Positions 14,418-23,712 of a stretch of DNA of 32,360 nt are shown here, one piece after another; position 1 is the stretch's first letter, and each line of letters starts with the position of its first letter. The notes under the pieces are model-generated. The model was not told the origin of the DNA and did not search any database. It was given only the letters and a program-made list of their open reading frames with translations. Origin of the DNA: Pyrinomonadaceae bacterium (GTDB lineage: Bacteria; Acidobacteriota; Blastocatellia; Pyrinomonadales; Pyrinomonadaceae); contig JAICGZ010000031.1 of NCBI GenBank assembly GCA_025922875.1, forward strand, positions 1 to 32,360. The letters run 5' to 3'. Both the position numbers and the translations under genes were made by a program.

Positions 14418-15440
14418 TTAGCTCTTCGGCTTGTTGGCTTCGACGTACTCTCGGAGTTTCTTTGCGTCAGGATAGTTAGGCTTCTTCTTCAGAAACTCTT
14501 CATACTCAAGGGCCGCTTTGTCTTTCATTCCCGCGGCGTTGTAGAGAGTTGCCAGGCGCAGGTGAGCGTCGGCCCTGCCGATCGGATCCAGCTTGATCGC
14601 TTCATTCAGGTAACCGACAGCCTTCGAACCTTTTTTAGTCTGGAGATAGGCCTCACCGAGATAGTAGTTGGCATCCGCTGACGACGGTTTAACTTCCACT
14701 GCGGCACTCAGAGGTAAGATGGCGCCTTCGAAGTTTTTCTGCATGATACGCAATCTACCGAGATTCATCAGGGCGAGGAAAAATTTAGGCCTGGCATCAA
14801 TCGCTTTACCATACGCCTTTTCGGCCTCTGTTGCTTTTTGATCGATCAAGTAAACCGTGCCCAGCTCAGTCCACGCTTGATAATCTTTCGGGTCGTTGCT
14901 CAGAAGCTCATTGAACAGGGTGACTGCTTCTGCATACTTCTTGTTATCAGTCGCTACCTGGGCCTTATCAAACAACTTCTGGTTCGCCGGGACGCGCTTG
15001 TAGTAGTCCTCGGCGGAAACCGAAGCCGGCTTTGCGGAGGAGTTTACAGACGGTCGTAGCTCGAGAGAGATGTCCTGGCGCTGATCCACGCCAAGTGGAG
15101 AGACTAGCTCGACCCGGATGCGCGTAATCTCGACGTTCTCGGATTCCACTACCAGGTCATAAATTGCACTTGGTAAATTGTTGAAGCGATAACGGCCGCT
15201 GCTGGTCACAGTTTGGCGTCCAACTGGTACTCGAGACAAATTGTAAAGAATGATGTCATAACTCAGCCGATTAACACCGGCTGCCTTACTCTCATCAACC
15301 TTTACATCACCATACAGCGTGTGCGGCCCGCCGTTAGATCCGCCGCGCGCGCCGTCCATAGGGCCCCCCTGAGCGAAAGCCGGGCAAGCTAACCAACCAC
15401 TAGTGAAGATGACTAGGGAAAGGATCAGAAGTTTCATCAC
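14418..15440 (-). CDS. Secreted tetratricopeptide-repeat protein
   Basis: A 340-residue exported protein: signal peptide about 1-23 (MMKLLILSLVIFTSGW, cleavage after AFA), a beta-rich transthyretin or carboxypeptidase-regulatory-like domain at about 40-130 (SGRYRFNNLPSAIYDLVVES), then about five TPR units (about 150-330; for example YQAWTELGTVYLIDQKATEAEKAYGKAI). TPRs form helical scaffolds for protein-protein binding, here probably periplasmic. AGGAGG eight bases upstream supports ATG 15440. It lies about 115 bp downstream of the TonB receptor gene on the same strand, with a terminator between, so it may be a separate unit. Partner unknown. Confidence 0.88.
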   Translation of the reverse strand: MMKLLILSLVIFTSGWLACPAFAQGGPMDGARGGSNGGPHTLYGDVKVDESKAAGVNRLSYDIILYNLSRVPVGRQTVTSSGRYRFNNLPSAIYDLVVESENVEITRIRVELVSPLGVDQRQDISLELRPSVNSSAKPASVSAEDYYKRVPANQKLFDKAQVATDNKKYAEAVTLFNELLSNDPKDYQAWTELGTVYLIDQKATEAEKAYGKAIDARPKFFLALMNLGRLRIMQKNFEGAILPLSAAVEVKPSSADANYYLGEAYLQTKKGSKAVGYLNEAIKLDPIGRADAHLRLATLYNAAGMKDKAALEYEEFLKKKPNYPDAKKLREYVEANKPKS

Positions 15441-15502
15441 TTGTCCCTCCTGCTGGAATGGGTTAATACCGGATTTGAAATCGCATGATACCGGAAAACT
15501 AA

Positions 15503-15533
15503 AGCGGGCCGAAGCATGAAGCCCCAGCCCGCT
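15503..15533 (-). terminator. Terminator of the TonB-receptor gene
   Basis: Read on the minus strand, AGCGGGC (15533-15527) pairs perfectly with GCCCGCT (15509-15503) and is followed by TTAGTTTTCC. It lies 23 bp after the receptor stop codon. Confidence 0.7.
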
Positions 15534-15555
15534 GGTTTGTTGAGCAAAGCTCGGG

Positions 15556-18500
15556 TTAGAAGGAATAACGAACGCCGAACTGCATTACGCGCGGCGCCCC
15601 CTGAATAGCGGTAAACCTGGCGAAGTTGATTGGTATGGAATCCAATTCAACCTGACTGGGATCGAGGTCAACTCCCCATCCGGTACGACTGCCAGTGTTT
15701 GGAGCGTTCATCCGTTGCGTGTTGGTGACATTGAACGCTTCAACTCGGAGCTGCAGCCTGTGGTTTTCATTCCACGGTAAATTGAAGGCCTTGGTTAGCC
15801 CCATGTCGAGGTTGACGTAACCCGCCAGCCTGATCACGTTTCGATCTCCGGCCTCTCCCGGAAGCGGGTTGCGTAAGCTTTGGTAGAACTCAAGCAAATT
15901 GCAGTCAAAAAGCCGGCCCCCTCTTGCCGGGCAAGGCTTGATGTCTTTAGTTCTTACCGTATTGCTCTGAACGTTCCAGTTAGTTGCCCAACGAGCATTA
16001 TCAAACGGAGTGCCAATCGGTAAACCGGTGTTCCAGCGGAAGATCCCCGTGAGTTGCCAGCCGCCAACGAAAGCGTCTGTCAATCGACTGACGTTGCCGA
16101 GGAAGGTTTTACCGCGTCCAAATGGAAGCTCCCACAGGGCATTCGCGTTGATGATGTGGCGGATGTCAAAGTCTGAATCCGCGTAGCTCTCTCTCTGACG
16201 CAGCGGATTCAGGATGAACGCGCCACCGAATTGATCGGCGGTCTGAAGACCCGATGCATCGTCGTGCGAATGCGACAGCGAGTAATTGAAATCGGCCGAA
16301 AAGCTCCGGCCCAGGCGCTGGCGGAGAGTAAGTGTACCAGCATGATAGTTGGAACGAGCAATACTGCTGTGAGCTGACAGGGCGCCGTATTGCGGATGGA
16401 AGAAAATGTTCCGATCCAGACCCTGTTCTATGACGTCCTGTGTGTCCGTCCAATCGTTCCCATAGAAATTCAACGCCACCGCATACACGGCCTGTGTCGG
16501 GGTCAAATTGTAGGTCGGGAACACGCCACAACACATCTCGAAGTAGTTTGTGTCCATCAACTCAGCGATGTTCGCCGGCAGGAAGTGATTGAACCATGGG
16601 ATATTCGGAACATCCTCGATTGCAGTGCCTGCCGCGCGAAGTCTCTCTAGTATTCCGGCGGCTGTGTACCAATCCATGCCGGAAGTAGGATCGACGAGGT
16701 TGTTTAGCGCCATCACGTCACGCGACGCGATGAGGTTACGCCCGGCCCTGCCTATGTAAGAGGTCTGTAAAACGAGACCTTTTGGTAATTGGCGTTCATA
16801 GGTAAGGTTCCACGCGTAGTTGACCGGAGCGACCAGTTTCGAATCCAACGACGTTTCAATACGTCGATCCTGCGCGAAAAATGCCGGACTTGGCTCGAAT
16901 GGCTGAGTACGCGGGAAGGTAATGTTGCCCGGATTGGTGATTCTGGGCAGCGATCGGATGTCCTGGCCAAAGCCGGTAAATAGCGGCGCGGGTCGAGTCG
17001 TCAGGTTAAAAGTGTTAGCCGCAATGTCCTGGCTGGACGAAAAACCTAACGTATTACCGAGGTCAAACGTAACTGCGAGCTGTTGACCATAGTAGTCGTT
17101 GGTAATGGCGAACCCGCCACGAATGACAGACTCATTGTTCCTGCCAAAAATTTTGCCCAGGAAATTGTCACCGAACGAAGGCGACCAGGCTATTGATATG
17201 CGGGGTTGGAAGTTGTTCTTGTCATAGTTGTAAAGCGGATCAGCGTTGTTCGCCTTGCCGGATAGTTCCAGCGTCAACGGGGTATTGAGGGCTTCGCCTC
17301 TTAGAGCGGCCGCTTTCCTTGCCTCGAAGAACTCGGAGAGAGGAACGGTCGTCTTAACTTCAAACCCATTCTTCTCGTAAACCGGAGTGCTGATGCCGTA
17401 GCGCAGACCATAGTTCACAGTAAGATTGGGTGTGATCTTCCAGGCGTCCAGGAAATAAAAGTCGTATTCCTCGGTGCGAAACTCGCGTTGCGCCGGTGTG
17501 CCTGAAGGCAAAAGAGTTCCATCCTTGTCAAACGTGAATAGAGCCGAGTATTGAGAAAATCTGCCAATCAAGGCGGTGACAGCATTCTCGACTCCGGTAG
17601 TGGCCCCGGAAATCGGCGAGAACTCATTTACAGGATCCGCGATTGAGGCGCCGCCACCCTGAAAGAACGAAGGATTGGTGATGGCGTTATCAAACGCATT
17701 GTCGAAAGAATCCCGTCGATTGCGAACGAGCCGAATGTTCGTGCCAAAGCTGAAGCTGTGATTTCCCCTCAGCCACGAGAGATCGTTCGTAAAGTTTTGA
17801 ACGGGGGTGATTCGAGTCAACGTACGAGAAAACGTGCGAGGTGAAAAGATGAAACGGAAGCTGATCGCGTTTTCACCTGAATCTCCCTGTTGGCTAAAAG
17901 CCTCGCGCGTGTAGCCATAAGTGAACCTATTCACCATGCTGCTGTTAAGGGTCCAGGTATGTCCGGCCGCAATGCCCATGGGGTGTGACCAGATCGTCGG
18001 CGCCGGCGTATCCGGGAACTGCCGCTCGCGAGCGATCAAATCGTAAATCACGCTGGCACGAACAAACGCTTGCTGCTTCTCCGTAAGATTGAAATCGAAT
18101 TTGCCAACATGAGAATTTCTCTTGGCTGGAAGCGGAGTGTTGAATCTAAAGCCGGCGGAGTTCAATCCGTCGCCAACGGTAAAGTCGTTCGCCGGATATC
18201 TGGCGGCAGCATCCTGAAGAACCGCGACTGCTGCAGGATTGATACCGACAACCGGGAAAATCGTGTTTAGCTGCGCCGTTGTCAGAGTTTGCAGCGTAAC
18301 TGGGACTGACTCACCACAGTCTTCAACGGCAGTGCCTGGAGGGCAACCGAAGAACCTGACCTCTCCGCGGCCGAGGCTGGGAAGAGGAACATTGCGGGGC
18401 ACTCCGATCGGCTGCGATCGAGTAATTCGATCTCCCTCAAAGCTATAGAAGAAGAACGCGCGGTCTCTAAGTATCGGCCCGCCAAAAGCGCCACCAAAAG

Positions 18501-19398
18501 TGTGCCGGATCAGAGCCGGTTTCTCGATGCCCGACAGGTTGTTGAAGAAGTTATTCGCAGAAAACTTCTTTGTTCGATAAAACTCAAAGAGCGCTCCATG
18601 CCAGTCGTTGCTACCGCTTCTGGTTACCAACGACACCTGCGCGCCTCCTGAGCGGCCCTGATTAGCGTTGGAGTTCGTAGTGGTTACGCGAAACTCTTCA
18701 ACCGCCTCGGCATTGAGCCGCAGCACCGTACTACGCTCGGGGACGAGGTTCAGGGCGTTGGTACTGTCGGCCGGATCACTATTAGGATTTGTGGTCTGAT
18801 TGGTCTCGGCCTCGTTGATGTCCACACCGTCAAGCGTAATGTTTGACTGGTCGGCACGCGCGCCAGCCGCGAAGCCATCTCTGGTGGTGGCTGGTTGCAA
18901 CGACAACAGGTTAGTAACGTTGCGACCTTCGAGCGGCAACTCGGTAATTTGTCTTCTGACAAACGTGTTGCCGAGAGTTCCGTCGTCCCGGTTCACTAAC
19001 ACCTCAGCGGCTCCCGCAGTTACGGTTACCGTCTCCGCGATGTTGCCGACCTCCAATTGCACATCTACTGATACAGGACTTGAGATCAGCGCGTGGATGT
19101 CAGTAATGACGCCTTTTTTGAAGTTGGGGGCCTCGACTTCAATCTTGTAGTCGCCCACCTGAACGGCTTCAAAGGAATACAAACCCTCATCGGTGGTCGT
19201 GGTTGTACGTTCTGCGTTGGTGGCCAGGCTGATGAGCTTGACCGTCGCGCCCGACACGACGTTGCCTTGTTGGTCTTTAACCGTACCGCGTACTGTTGAA
19301 GCGCCTTGCTGTGCAAGAACCGCTACCGTAAACAGCGATAACAGGACAAAAGTGCTGCAGCCCTGCACAATACCTCGTAGCAAGTTTTTACTTTTCAT
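15556..19398 (-). CDS. Oar-like TonB-dependent outer-membrane receptor
   Basis: A 1280-residue outer-membrane protein. ATG 19398 is chosen over the upstream in-frame start at 19536 because GGAGG sits six bases before it and a signal peptide follows (MKSKNLLRGIVQG..., cleavage after VLA). Residues about 38-120 are a carboxypeptidase-regulatory-like domain (GTVKDQQGNVVSGATVKL). A plug-like domain follows at about 130-260, with LPLEGRNVTNLLSLQPATTRDG and LDGVDINEAE. The remainder is a beta-barrel ending in the aromatic C-terminal signal VMQFGVRYSF. Length and order match the Oar-like receptors expanded in acidobacteria, usually linked to uptake of large organic substrates or adhesion. No canonical TonB box can be pointed to. 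Its substrate is unknown. Confidence 0.93.
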   Translation of the reverse strand: MKSKNLLRGIVQGCSTFVLLSLFTVAVLAQQGASTVRGTVKDQQGNVVSGATVKLISLATNAERTTTTTDEGLYSFEAVQVGDYKIEVEAPNFKKGVITDIHALISSPVSVDVQLEVGNIAETVTVTAGAAEVLVNRDDGTLGNTFVRRQITELPLEGRNVTNLLSLQPATTRDGFAAGARADQSNITLDGVDINEAETNQTTNPNSDPADSTNALNLVPERSTVLRLNAEAVEEFRVTTTNSNANQGRSGGAQVSLVTRSGSNDWHGALFEFYRTKKFSANNFFNNLSGIEKPALIRHTFGGAFGGPILRDRAFFFYSFEGDRITRSQPIGVPRNVPLPSLGRGEVRFFGCPPGTAVEDCGESVPVTLQTLTTAQLNTIFPVVGINPAAVAVLQDAAARYPANDFTVGDGLNSAGFRFNTPLPAKRNSHVGKFDFNLTEKQQAFVRASVIYDLIARERQFPDTPAPTIWSHPMGIAAGHTWTLNSSMVNRFTYGYTREAFSQQGDSGENAISFRFIFSPRTFSRTLTRITPVQNFTNDLSWLRGNHSFSFGTNIRLVRNRRDSFDNAFDNAITNPSFFQGGGASIADPVNEFSPISGATTGVENAVTALIGRFSQYSALFTFDKDGTLLPSGTPAQREFRTEEYDFYFLDAWKITPNLTVNYGLRYGISTPVYEKNGFEVKTTVPLSEFFEARKAAALRGEALNTPLTLELSGKANNADPLYNYDKNNFQPRISIAWSPSFGDNFLGKIFGRNNESVIRGGFAITNDYYGQQLAVTFDLGNTLGFSSSQDIAANTFNLTTRPAPLFTGFGQDIRSLPRITNPGNITFPRTQPFEPSPAFFAQDRRIETSLDSKLVAPVNYAWNLTYERQLPKGLVLQTSYIGRAGRNLIASRDVMALNNLVDPTSGMDWYTAAGILERLRAAGTAIEDVPNIPWFNHFLPANIAELMDTNYFEMCCGVFPTYNLTPTQAVYAVALNFYGNDWTDTQDVIEQGLDRNIFFHPQYGALSAHSSIARSNYHAGTLTLRQRLGRSFSADFNYSLSHSHDDASGLQTADQFGGAFILNPLRQRESYADSDFDIRHIINANALWELPFGRGKTFLGNVSRLTDAFVGGWQLTGIFRWNTGLPIGTPFDNARWATNWNVQSNTVRTKDIKPCPARGGRLFDCNLLEFYQSLRNPLPGEAGDRNVIRLAGYVNLDMGLTKAFNLPWNENHRLQLRVEAFNVTNTQRMNAPNTGSRTGWGVDLDPSQVELDSIPINFARFTAIQGAPRVMQFGVRYSF

Positions 19399-19751
19399 GA
19401 AGGTCCTCCCGACACTGTCACTGTTAATCAGAAATGCTGCGCGGGAACAAACTGGCTTGAAACCGGCAGCAATCCTGCCGCGAACTCGAATATTTTTTTT
19501 TGACTGCTGTTGCTGCTCCCTTTGAGCCGCAAACAAATCGGACTTCCTGCTCGACTTTGTAGAGCCTGCAAAAAAAGATGAGAAATGGCTCTACGGCCCT
19601 AACTAGCTTTTGAATGACCTCTTGCAGATACTATTCCGCGAGGAATTCTTCGAAAACCGTCGCCAAACCCGCGTGTTTTTTGCATTTAGTCGATCCAGGG
19701 AGTCAGAGTATATCCAAATCTCTGGGAGTCTTCAAAAATTCGGATTTTGGA
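19399..19751. other. 353-bp leader of the TonB-receptor gene
   Basis: There is no gene on either strand. The region contains a sigma-70-like promoter on the minus strand (19707-19735) and a dyad GTAGAGCC/GGCTCTAC (19559-19566 with 19587-19594), perfect over 8 bp and enclosing a pyrimidine-rich loop in the minus-strand transcript. A run of T bases lies near 19492-19500. The implied 5' untranslated region is about 300 nt, long enough for post-transcriptional control. Confidence 0.5.
19707..19735 (-). promoter_or_regulatory. Sigma-70-like promoter for the TonB receptor
   Basis: On the minus strand TTGAAG (19735-19730), a 17-bp spacer and TATACT (19712-19707) give four of six and five of six consensus matches at ideal spacing. 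Transcription would start near 19700, about 300 nt before the receptor ATG. Confidence 0.45.
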
Positions 19752-20627
19752 TTATTTCTTGCCAAGTCCGCCGGCGAGCACTTCAGATAGGCGCGAGATG
19801 AGCAGATACGCAGGATTGTCTACGGACCACATCGTCTCCGGCATGTCATCGCACGAGATGGCCATCGCGATTCTTCCCTGCCTTGTATAAAGAATGCCTA
19901 CAGCGCTCCGTAGACGGTCCAACGCACCGTACTTGCTCGCCATTGGCACGTTCCAAAGAGATCGCCCAATCGCGTTACGACCCTGCTCACGTTTCATCAG
20001 ATCGATCATTTCTTTCGAAACGGCAGGGTTGATGATTTCGCCGCGCTCGAGTTTCTCCATCACCAGGACCATCTCGCGCGGAGTCGCAAAGCCAAGGCCG
20101 AATTTCTTGTTTTCCGGATCCTTTCCAGCCGTGCTTTCGCCGCCGCTTCCCACTTTCCTCATGATCTTGATCTGCTTGAAACCAAGAGATTCCATCCGCG
20201 CGTTCACCGCATCAGTCGTGAGGACATCGAGCACGAGATTCGTTGCGGTGTTGTCGCTGAGGATCATCATGAGATTAACGGCATCACGCAGTGTGAGCTT
20301 TAGGCCAGGTGAAAGTTCGCCAAGGATGCCTGAGCCGGAGACTTTCTTCTCCTTGGTTAATACAACTTCGTCACTCCATTTCGCCTTTCCTTCAGCGACG
20401 CGTGCAAACGCTTCGATCATGACCGCGATCTTGATCGTGCTGGCGGTGCGTACGCGTTCGTCCGGGTTGAGAGCGTAAGTTTCACCTGTGTCGAGGTTCC
20501 TGGCGAAGAGATTGACCTTGCCTTTGAATGAAGTGACGAGAGTCTTTACTTGATCGTCGAGAGATTGTGCCCGCGTGGTGATACTGAGGAGCAATAGGAC
20601 CAGAACGACTTTGGAGAGTCTCTTCAT
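19752..20627 (-). CDS. Class A beta-lactamase-fold serine hydrolase, exported
   Basis: A 291-residue protein with a signal peptide (about 1-20) and the serine beta-lactamase/transpeptidase fold. S63-T-I-K66 is the nucleophile SxxK motif and S124-D-N126 the second motif. The third motif, normally KTG, is K232-Y-G. The omega-loop Glu-x-x-Leu-Asn motif that carries the deacylating glutamate of class A enzymes is not seen around residues 155-185. It therefore may not hydrolyse beta-lactams efficiently and could act on peptidoglycan peptides. It starts by a 4-base ATGA overlap with asd and is the last gene of the DAP operon. Fold confidence is high; activity uncertain. Confidence 0.88.
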   Translation of the reverse strand: MKRLSKVVLVLLLLSITTRAQSLDDQVKTLVTSFKGKVNLFARNLDTGETYALNPDERVRTASTIKIAVMIEAFARVAEGKAKWSDEVVLTKEKKVSGSGILGELSPGLKLTLRDAVNLMMILSDNTATNLVLDVLTTDAVNARMESLGFKQIKIMRKVGSGGESTAGKDPENKKFGLGFATPREMVLVMEKLERGEIINPAVSKEMIDLMKREQGRNAIGRSLWNVPMASKYGALDRLRSAVGILYTRQGRIAMAISCDDMPETMWSVDNPAYLLISRLSEVLAGGLGKK

Positions 20628-21685
20628 GTGCTTTTAATTTTATGAAAAATCTTGCCCATCCTGTCTAACAATTCCGCATTCAGAATCGCCGCACCAGCAG
20701 CGCCGCGTATCGTGTTATGACTCAACACGACAAACCGGTAATCAAGCACTGTATCAGGCATCAACCGCCCGATAGTGATCGTCATTCCGTTGCCTGCATC
20801 GCGGTCCAACTTCGGCTGCGGCCGATCCTGTTCATCACGAACGACAATTGGCGCCGCGGGCGCGGAATACAATCCGAGCTCCTGCGGCAACGATCGAAAC
20901 AACTCCAGCGATGCGCGTAACTCCTTCAGATCAGGCTTGCGCGCGAGTTTTACGCGCACTGCAGCCATGTGTCCGTCGGAAACATTCACGCGGTGACACT
21001 GTGCACTGACCGCCATCGGAGCTAACTCGATCCGTTCATCCGCGAAGCGTCCGAGAATCTTGGTGGTCTCAGTTTCGATCTTCTCTTCTTCACTACTGAT
21101 GTAAGGCAATACGTTGTCGAGGATGTCGAGCGACGCGACGCCCGGATACCCGGCGCCTGAAAGCGCTTGCAGTGTGGTAGCAGCGACAGCAGAGACTCCA
21201 AACGATGCATGCAAGGGAGCGAGTGCGAGCGCGAGCATGATGGTCGAGCAATTCGGGTTAGTGACGATGTAGCCACCCGACGGATAACGTCGCTTCTGTT
21301 TTTCAATGAGGCCGAGGTGTTGATGATTGACTTCGGGGATCAGCAGCGGCACGTCTTCGTCCATACGAAACGCAGATGAATTGCTGATCACGGGATAACC
21401 CGCGGCGGCAAAGCTGCCTTCGGTCTCACGCGCTATGTCGCCGGGCAAACTCGAGAACACGAGATCACAGTCGAGCGGAGGCGCCGGCGGCTGCACCGGC
21501 ATCGAGCGGATTGACGGCGGCATCTCCCCACCAAGACGCCATGTGCAAGCGTCTCCGTATGCCTTGCCTTGCGATCGATCTGACGCCGCAACAGCAGTGA
21601 CTTCAAACTGTGGATGGTCGGCGAGCAGCTGAATAAACCGCTGGCCCACCATACCCGTCGCACCAAGAATTCCAACTCTGTACAT
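20624..21685 (-). CDS. asd: Aspartate-semialdehyde dehydrogenase
   Basis: A 353-residue enzyme reducing aspartyl-phosphate to aspartate semialdehyde with NADPH. The start is ATG 21685 (GAGAGG five to six bases upstream) rather than 21727, whose extra residues come from repeat-derived sequence. GATGMVG (8-14) is the NADP-binding loop, C146 in TNPNCSTIM the catalytic cysteine, and QCHRVNVSDGH (from about 229, H231 and H239) the substrate and acid-base region. The NPNCST form is that of the archaeal/fungal-type Asd. It is preceded by the ACAGGAT repeat hairpin and overlaps the beta-lactamase-fold gene by 4 bases. Confidence 0.94.
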   Translation of the reverse strand: MYRVGILGATGMVGQRFIQLLADHPQFEVTAVAASDRSQGKAYGDACTWRLGGEMPPSIRSMPVQPPAPPLDCDLVFSSLPGDIARETEGSFAAAGYPVISNSSAFRMDEDVPLLIPEVNHQHLGLIEKQKRRYPSGGYIVTNPNCSTIMLALALAPLHASFGVSAVAATTLQALSGAGYPGVASLDILDNVLPYISSEEEKIETETTKILGRFADERIELAPMAVSAQCHRVNVSDGHMAAVRVKLARKPDLKELRASLELFRSLPQELGLYSAPAAPIVVRDEQDRPQPKLDRDAGNGMTITIGRLMPDTVLDYRFVVLSHNTIRGAAGAAILNAELLDRMGKIFHKIKST

Positions 21686-21693
21686 AGATCCTC

Positions 21694-21760
21694 TCACAGG
21701 ATTTACAGGATGTTTCAGGATTTTCAAGATTCATCTTGAAAAATCTTGTAAATCCTGTAA
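21694..21760. repeat. ACAGGATTTACAGGAT-family inverted repeat overlapping the aminotransferase end
   Basis: TTTTCAAGAT and ATCTTGAAAA (21721-21742) form a perfect 10-bp core, and outer arms ACAGGATTTACAGGA and TTGTAAATCCTGT extend it. The aminotransferase stop codon (21731-21733) lies in the loop region, so the right arm is coding. Same family as 30431-30482. Confidence 0.85.
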
Positions 21761-22882
21761 ACCGTTCTTAATTCGCCTAACGCCTTCGGACAATGTGTCC
21801 TGCTCCGCGCAGAACGAAACGCGCAGAAACCCTTCAGCCTCGCTACCAAACCCTACCCCAGGCACCGTTATCACGCCTTGATCCAACAGCGCGACCGCAA
21901 CCTTCATCGATGGACCATACGCACTCACATCCAACATCGTGTAGAACGCGCCCTCCGGCGCCGCCGCTTTTAGCGCCAACTCAGAATCGATCAACGACAG
22001 CAAATGATCCCGACGCGCGCGAAACGTCTCACGAAACCCGCTTCGCGCCTGTTCAGCCTCTTCGCTCCACGCAACCAGCGACGCTTTTTGCGAAACCGTC
22101 GACGCGCACGTCGTTACGTAACCATGCAGCACGAGCGCTGCCTGGACCACGGCTTCATCGCCACACAACCAACCCAGGCGCCAGCCCGTCATGCTCATCG
22201 ATTTTGAAAGACCGCCGATAACGATCGTCCGATCATAAAACGACGACAACGAACCGGGCCGCTCCGGTGTGTAATAAAGGTCGCGATAGATCTCATCGCT
22301 GATCAGATAAGCGCCATGGTCCCTCAGCGCGTCGCCAATACTTACCAGATCATCTCTCGACAGCACGCGCCCAGTCGGGTTCGATGGACTGATGCACACA
22401 ATAACTTTGGTTCGCGGCGAGAGTGCGCGCCGAAATTCATCAACGTCAAACGCAAAGCCATTCTCTCGCGGCAACCGATAGAACGTCGACGTACCTCCAG
22501 CCATCTGCACGATGGTCGGATAGGCAACAAATGCGGGATTGGGAAGCAGCACTTCATCGCCTTCTTCGACGAGTGCGAGTAGCGCCAGGTACAAAGCCTC
22601 CTGTGAACCCGCGGTGATAACAACCTGGTCCGGCTTGTTTTCGAGATATGGATACTCGGCGGCAATCTTTTCACGCAACGACAACAGGCCGGAGTGCGTG
22701 GTGTAACCGTTCTGCTCTTCAACGATCGCTTTGACTGCCGCCCGCCGAATGACATCCGGTGTCGGCAGATCAGGCTCACCTAATCCGAGATTGATGCTGC
22801 CGGGCCGTGCGCGATCCAGCATCTGGCGGATAACGCTCTTCTCGATCCCTTGCAGACGTTTCGGTGGTGCAAACTTGTTCAA
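21731..22882 (-). CDS. dapC: PLP-dependent class I/II aminotransferase, probable succinyl-DAP aminotransferase
   Basis: A 383-residue fold-type I aminotransferase. It has the NLGLGEPDLPTP opening, SPSNPTG (N168), SDEIY (D196, Y199), the PLP lysine K227 in GGLSKSMSMTGWRLGW, and R235. Family members transaminate many substrates. The position between dapD and asd, with every other succinylase gene present, makes N-succinyl-2-amino-6-oxopimelate to N-succinyl-LL-DAP the likely reaction; the symbol is context-based. The start is TTG at 22882, overlapping the dapD stop as TTGA, with GAGG about ten bases upstream; the next ATG (residue 21) would delete conserved sequence. The last 12 residues (KNGLQDLQDFSR) are encoded by the repeat arm at 21731-21760. 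Confidence 0.9.
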   Translation of the reverse strand: MNKFAPPKRLQGIEKSVIRQMLDRARPGSINLGLGEPDLPTPDVIRRAAVKAIVEEQNGYTTHSGLLSLREKIAAEYPYLENKPDQVVITAGSQEALYLALLALVEEGDEVLLPNPAFVAYPTIVQMAGGTSTFYRLPRENGFAFDVDEFRRALSPRTKVIVCISPSNPTGRVLSRDDLVSIGDALRDHGAYLISDEIYRDLYYTPERPGSLSSFYDRTIVIGGLSKSMSMTGWRLGWLCGDEAVVQAALVLHGYVTTCASTVSQKASLVAWSEEAEQARSGFRETFRARRDHLLSLIDSELALKAAAPEGAFYTMLDVSAYGPSMKVAVALLDQGVITVPGVGFGSEAEGFLRVSFCAEQDTLSEGVRRIKNGLQDLQDFSR

Positions 22883-23712
22883 CGCAGGTAGTCCTCTAAT
22901 CGCACCGCCGTGTCAGTCTTCTCGTCGCGATACTTAACGATGATCGCCGCGTAAAGTGAAAGACCCCAGTCTCGTCCTCGTTCATTAGTTACTGCGCGCG
23001 CGCCGGGAACAACAACCGCGCCCGCAGGGATCTCGAGTGGCGCACTTGCGTCTCGCTGGTAGATCTCGCCGCGAACCAGATCGTAAACAGGCGTCGAGCC
23101 TGTCAGGATGGTTCCCGAGCCGAGCACCGCGCGCTCGCGCACGACCGCGCCTTCGTAAACTCCGCAATTTCCACCGACAAGCACATCATCTTCGATGATG
23201 ACCGGCACCGCTCCAACCGGCTCGAGCACACCGCCAATCTGCGCCGCCGCCGAGATGTGCACTCGTTTGCCGACTTGCGCGCACGAACCCACGAGCGCGT
23301 GGCTATCTATCATCGTTCCCTCGTCGACGTAAGCGCCGGCGTTCACGAACATCGGCGGCATGCAGACAACACCGGGGGCGATGTAGGCGCCATCTCTGAT
23401 CGTCGAACCGCCCGGAACAATCCGGACGCCATCGTCGATGTTGGTTGGCCGCGCCGGATAGGTATCCTTGTCAAAGAATTTGAAACTCTCGCCCACGGAC
23501 ATGTCAGTGATCGCACCCATGCGAAAGCCGAGCAGCAATCCCTGCTTGACCCACGAGTTCACCTTCCACTTGCCACTCGCCTCTTTTTCAGCAGCACGAA
23601 CTTCGCCCCTGTTGAGCGCAGTCTTAAACTCTTCGAATACATTTCTGTCCTCGCGAAAAAACTCGTTGCTTGGGCGTGCAGCAAGTGCTTCGATCTGTTC
23701 ACGCAATTGCAT
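22879..23712 (-). CDS. dapD: 2,3,4,5-tetrahydropyridine-2,6-dicarboxylate N-succinyltransferase
   Basis: A 277-residue enzyme that transfers succinyl from succinyl-CoA to tetrahydrodipicolinate, committing the pathway to the succinylase branch. It has the N-terminal helical domain and then a left-handed beta-helix of hexapeptide repeats from about residue 95 (GGSTIRDGAYIAPGVVCMPPMFVNAGAYVDEGTMIDSHA... split over turns), with the family blocks MPPMFVNAGAYV and GGVLEPVGAVPVIIED. Length is normal (about 275). ATG 23712 has AAGGA nine bases upstream inside dapA; the two genes overlap by 14 bases, and the dapD stop overlaps the next start by 4. Confidence 0.95.
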   Translation of the reverse strand: MQLREQIEALAARPSNEFFREDRNVFEEFKTALNRGEVRAAEKEASGKWKVNSWVKQGLLLGFRMGAITDMSVGESFKFFDKDTYPARPTNIDDGVRIVPGGSTIRDGAYIAPGVVCMPPMFVNAGAYVDEGTMIDSHALVGSCAQVGKRVHISAAAQIGGVLEPVGAVPVIIEDDVLVGGNCGVYEGAVVRERAVLGSGTILTGSTPVYDLVRGEIYQRDASAPLEIPAGAVVVPGARAVTNERGRDWGLSLYAAIIVKYRDEKTDTAVRLEDYLR

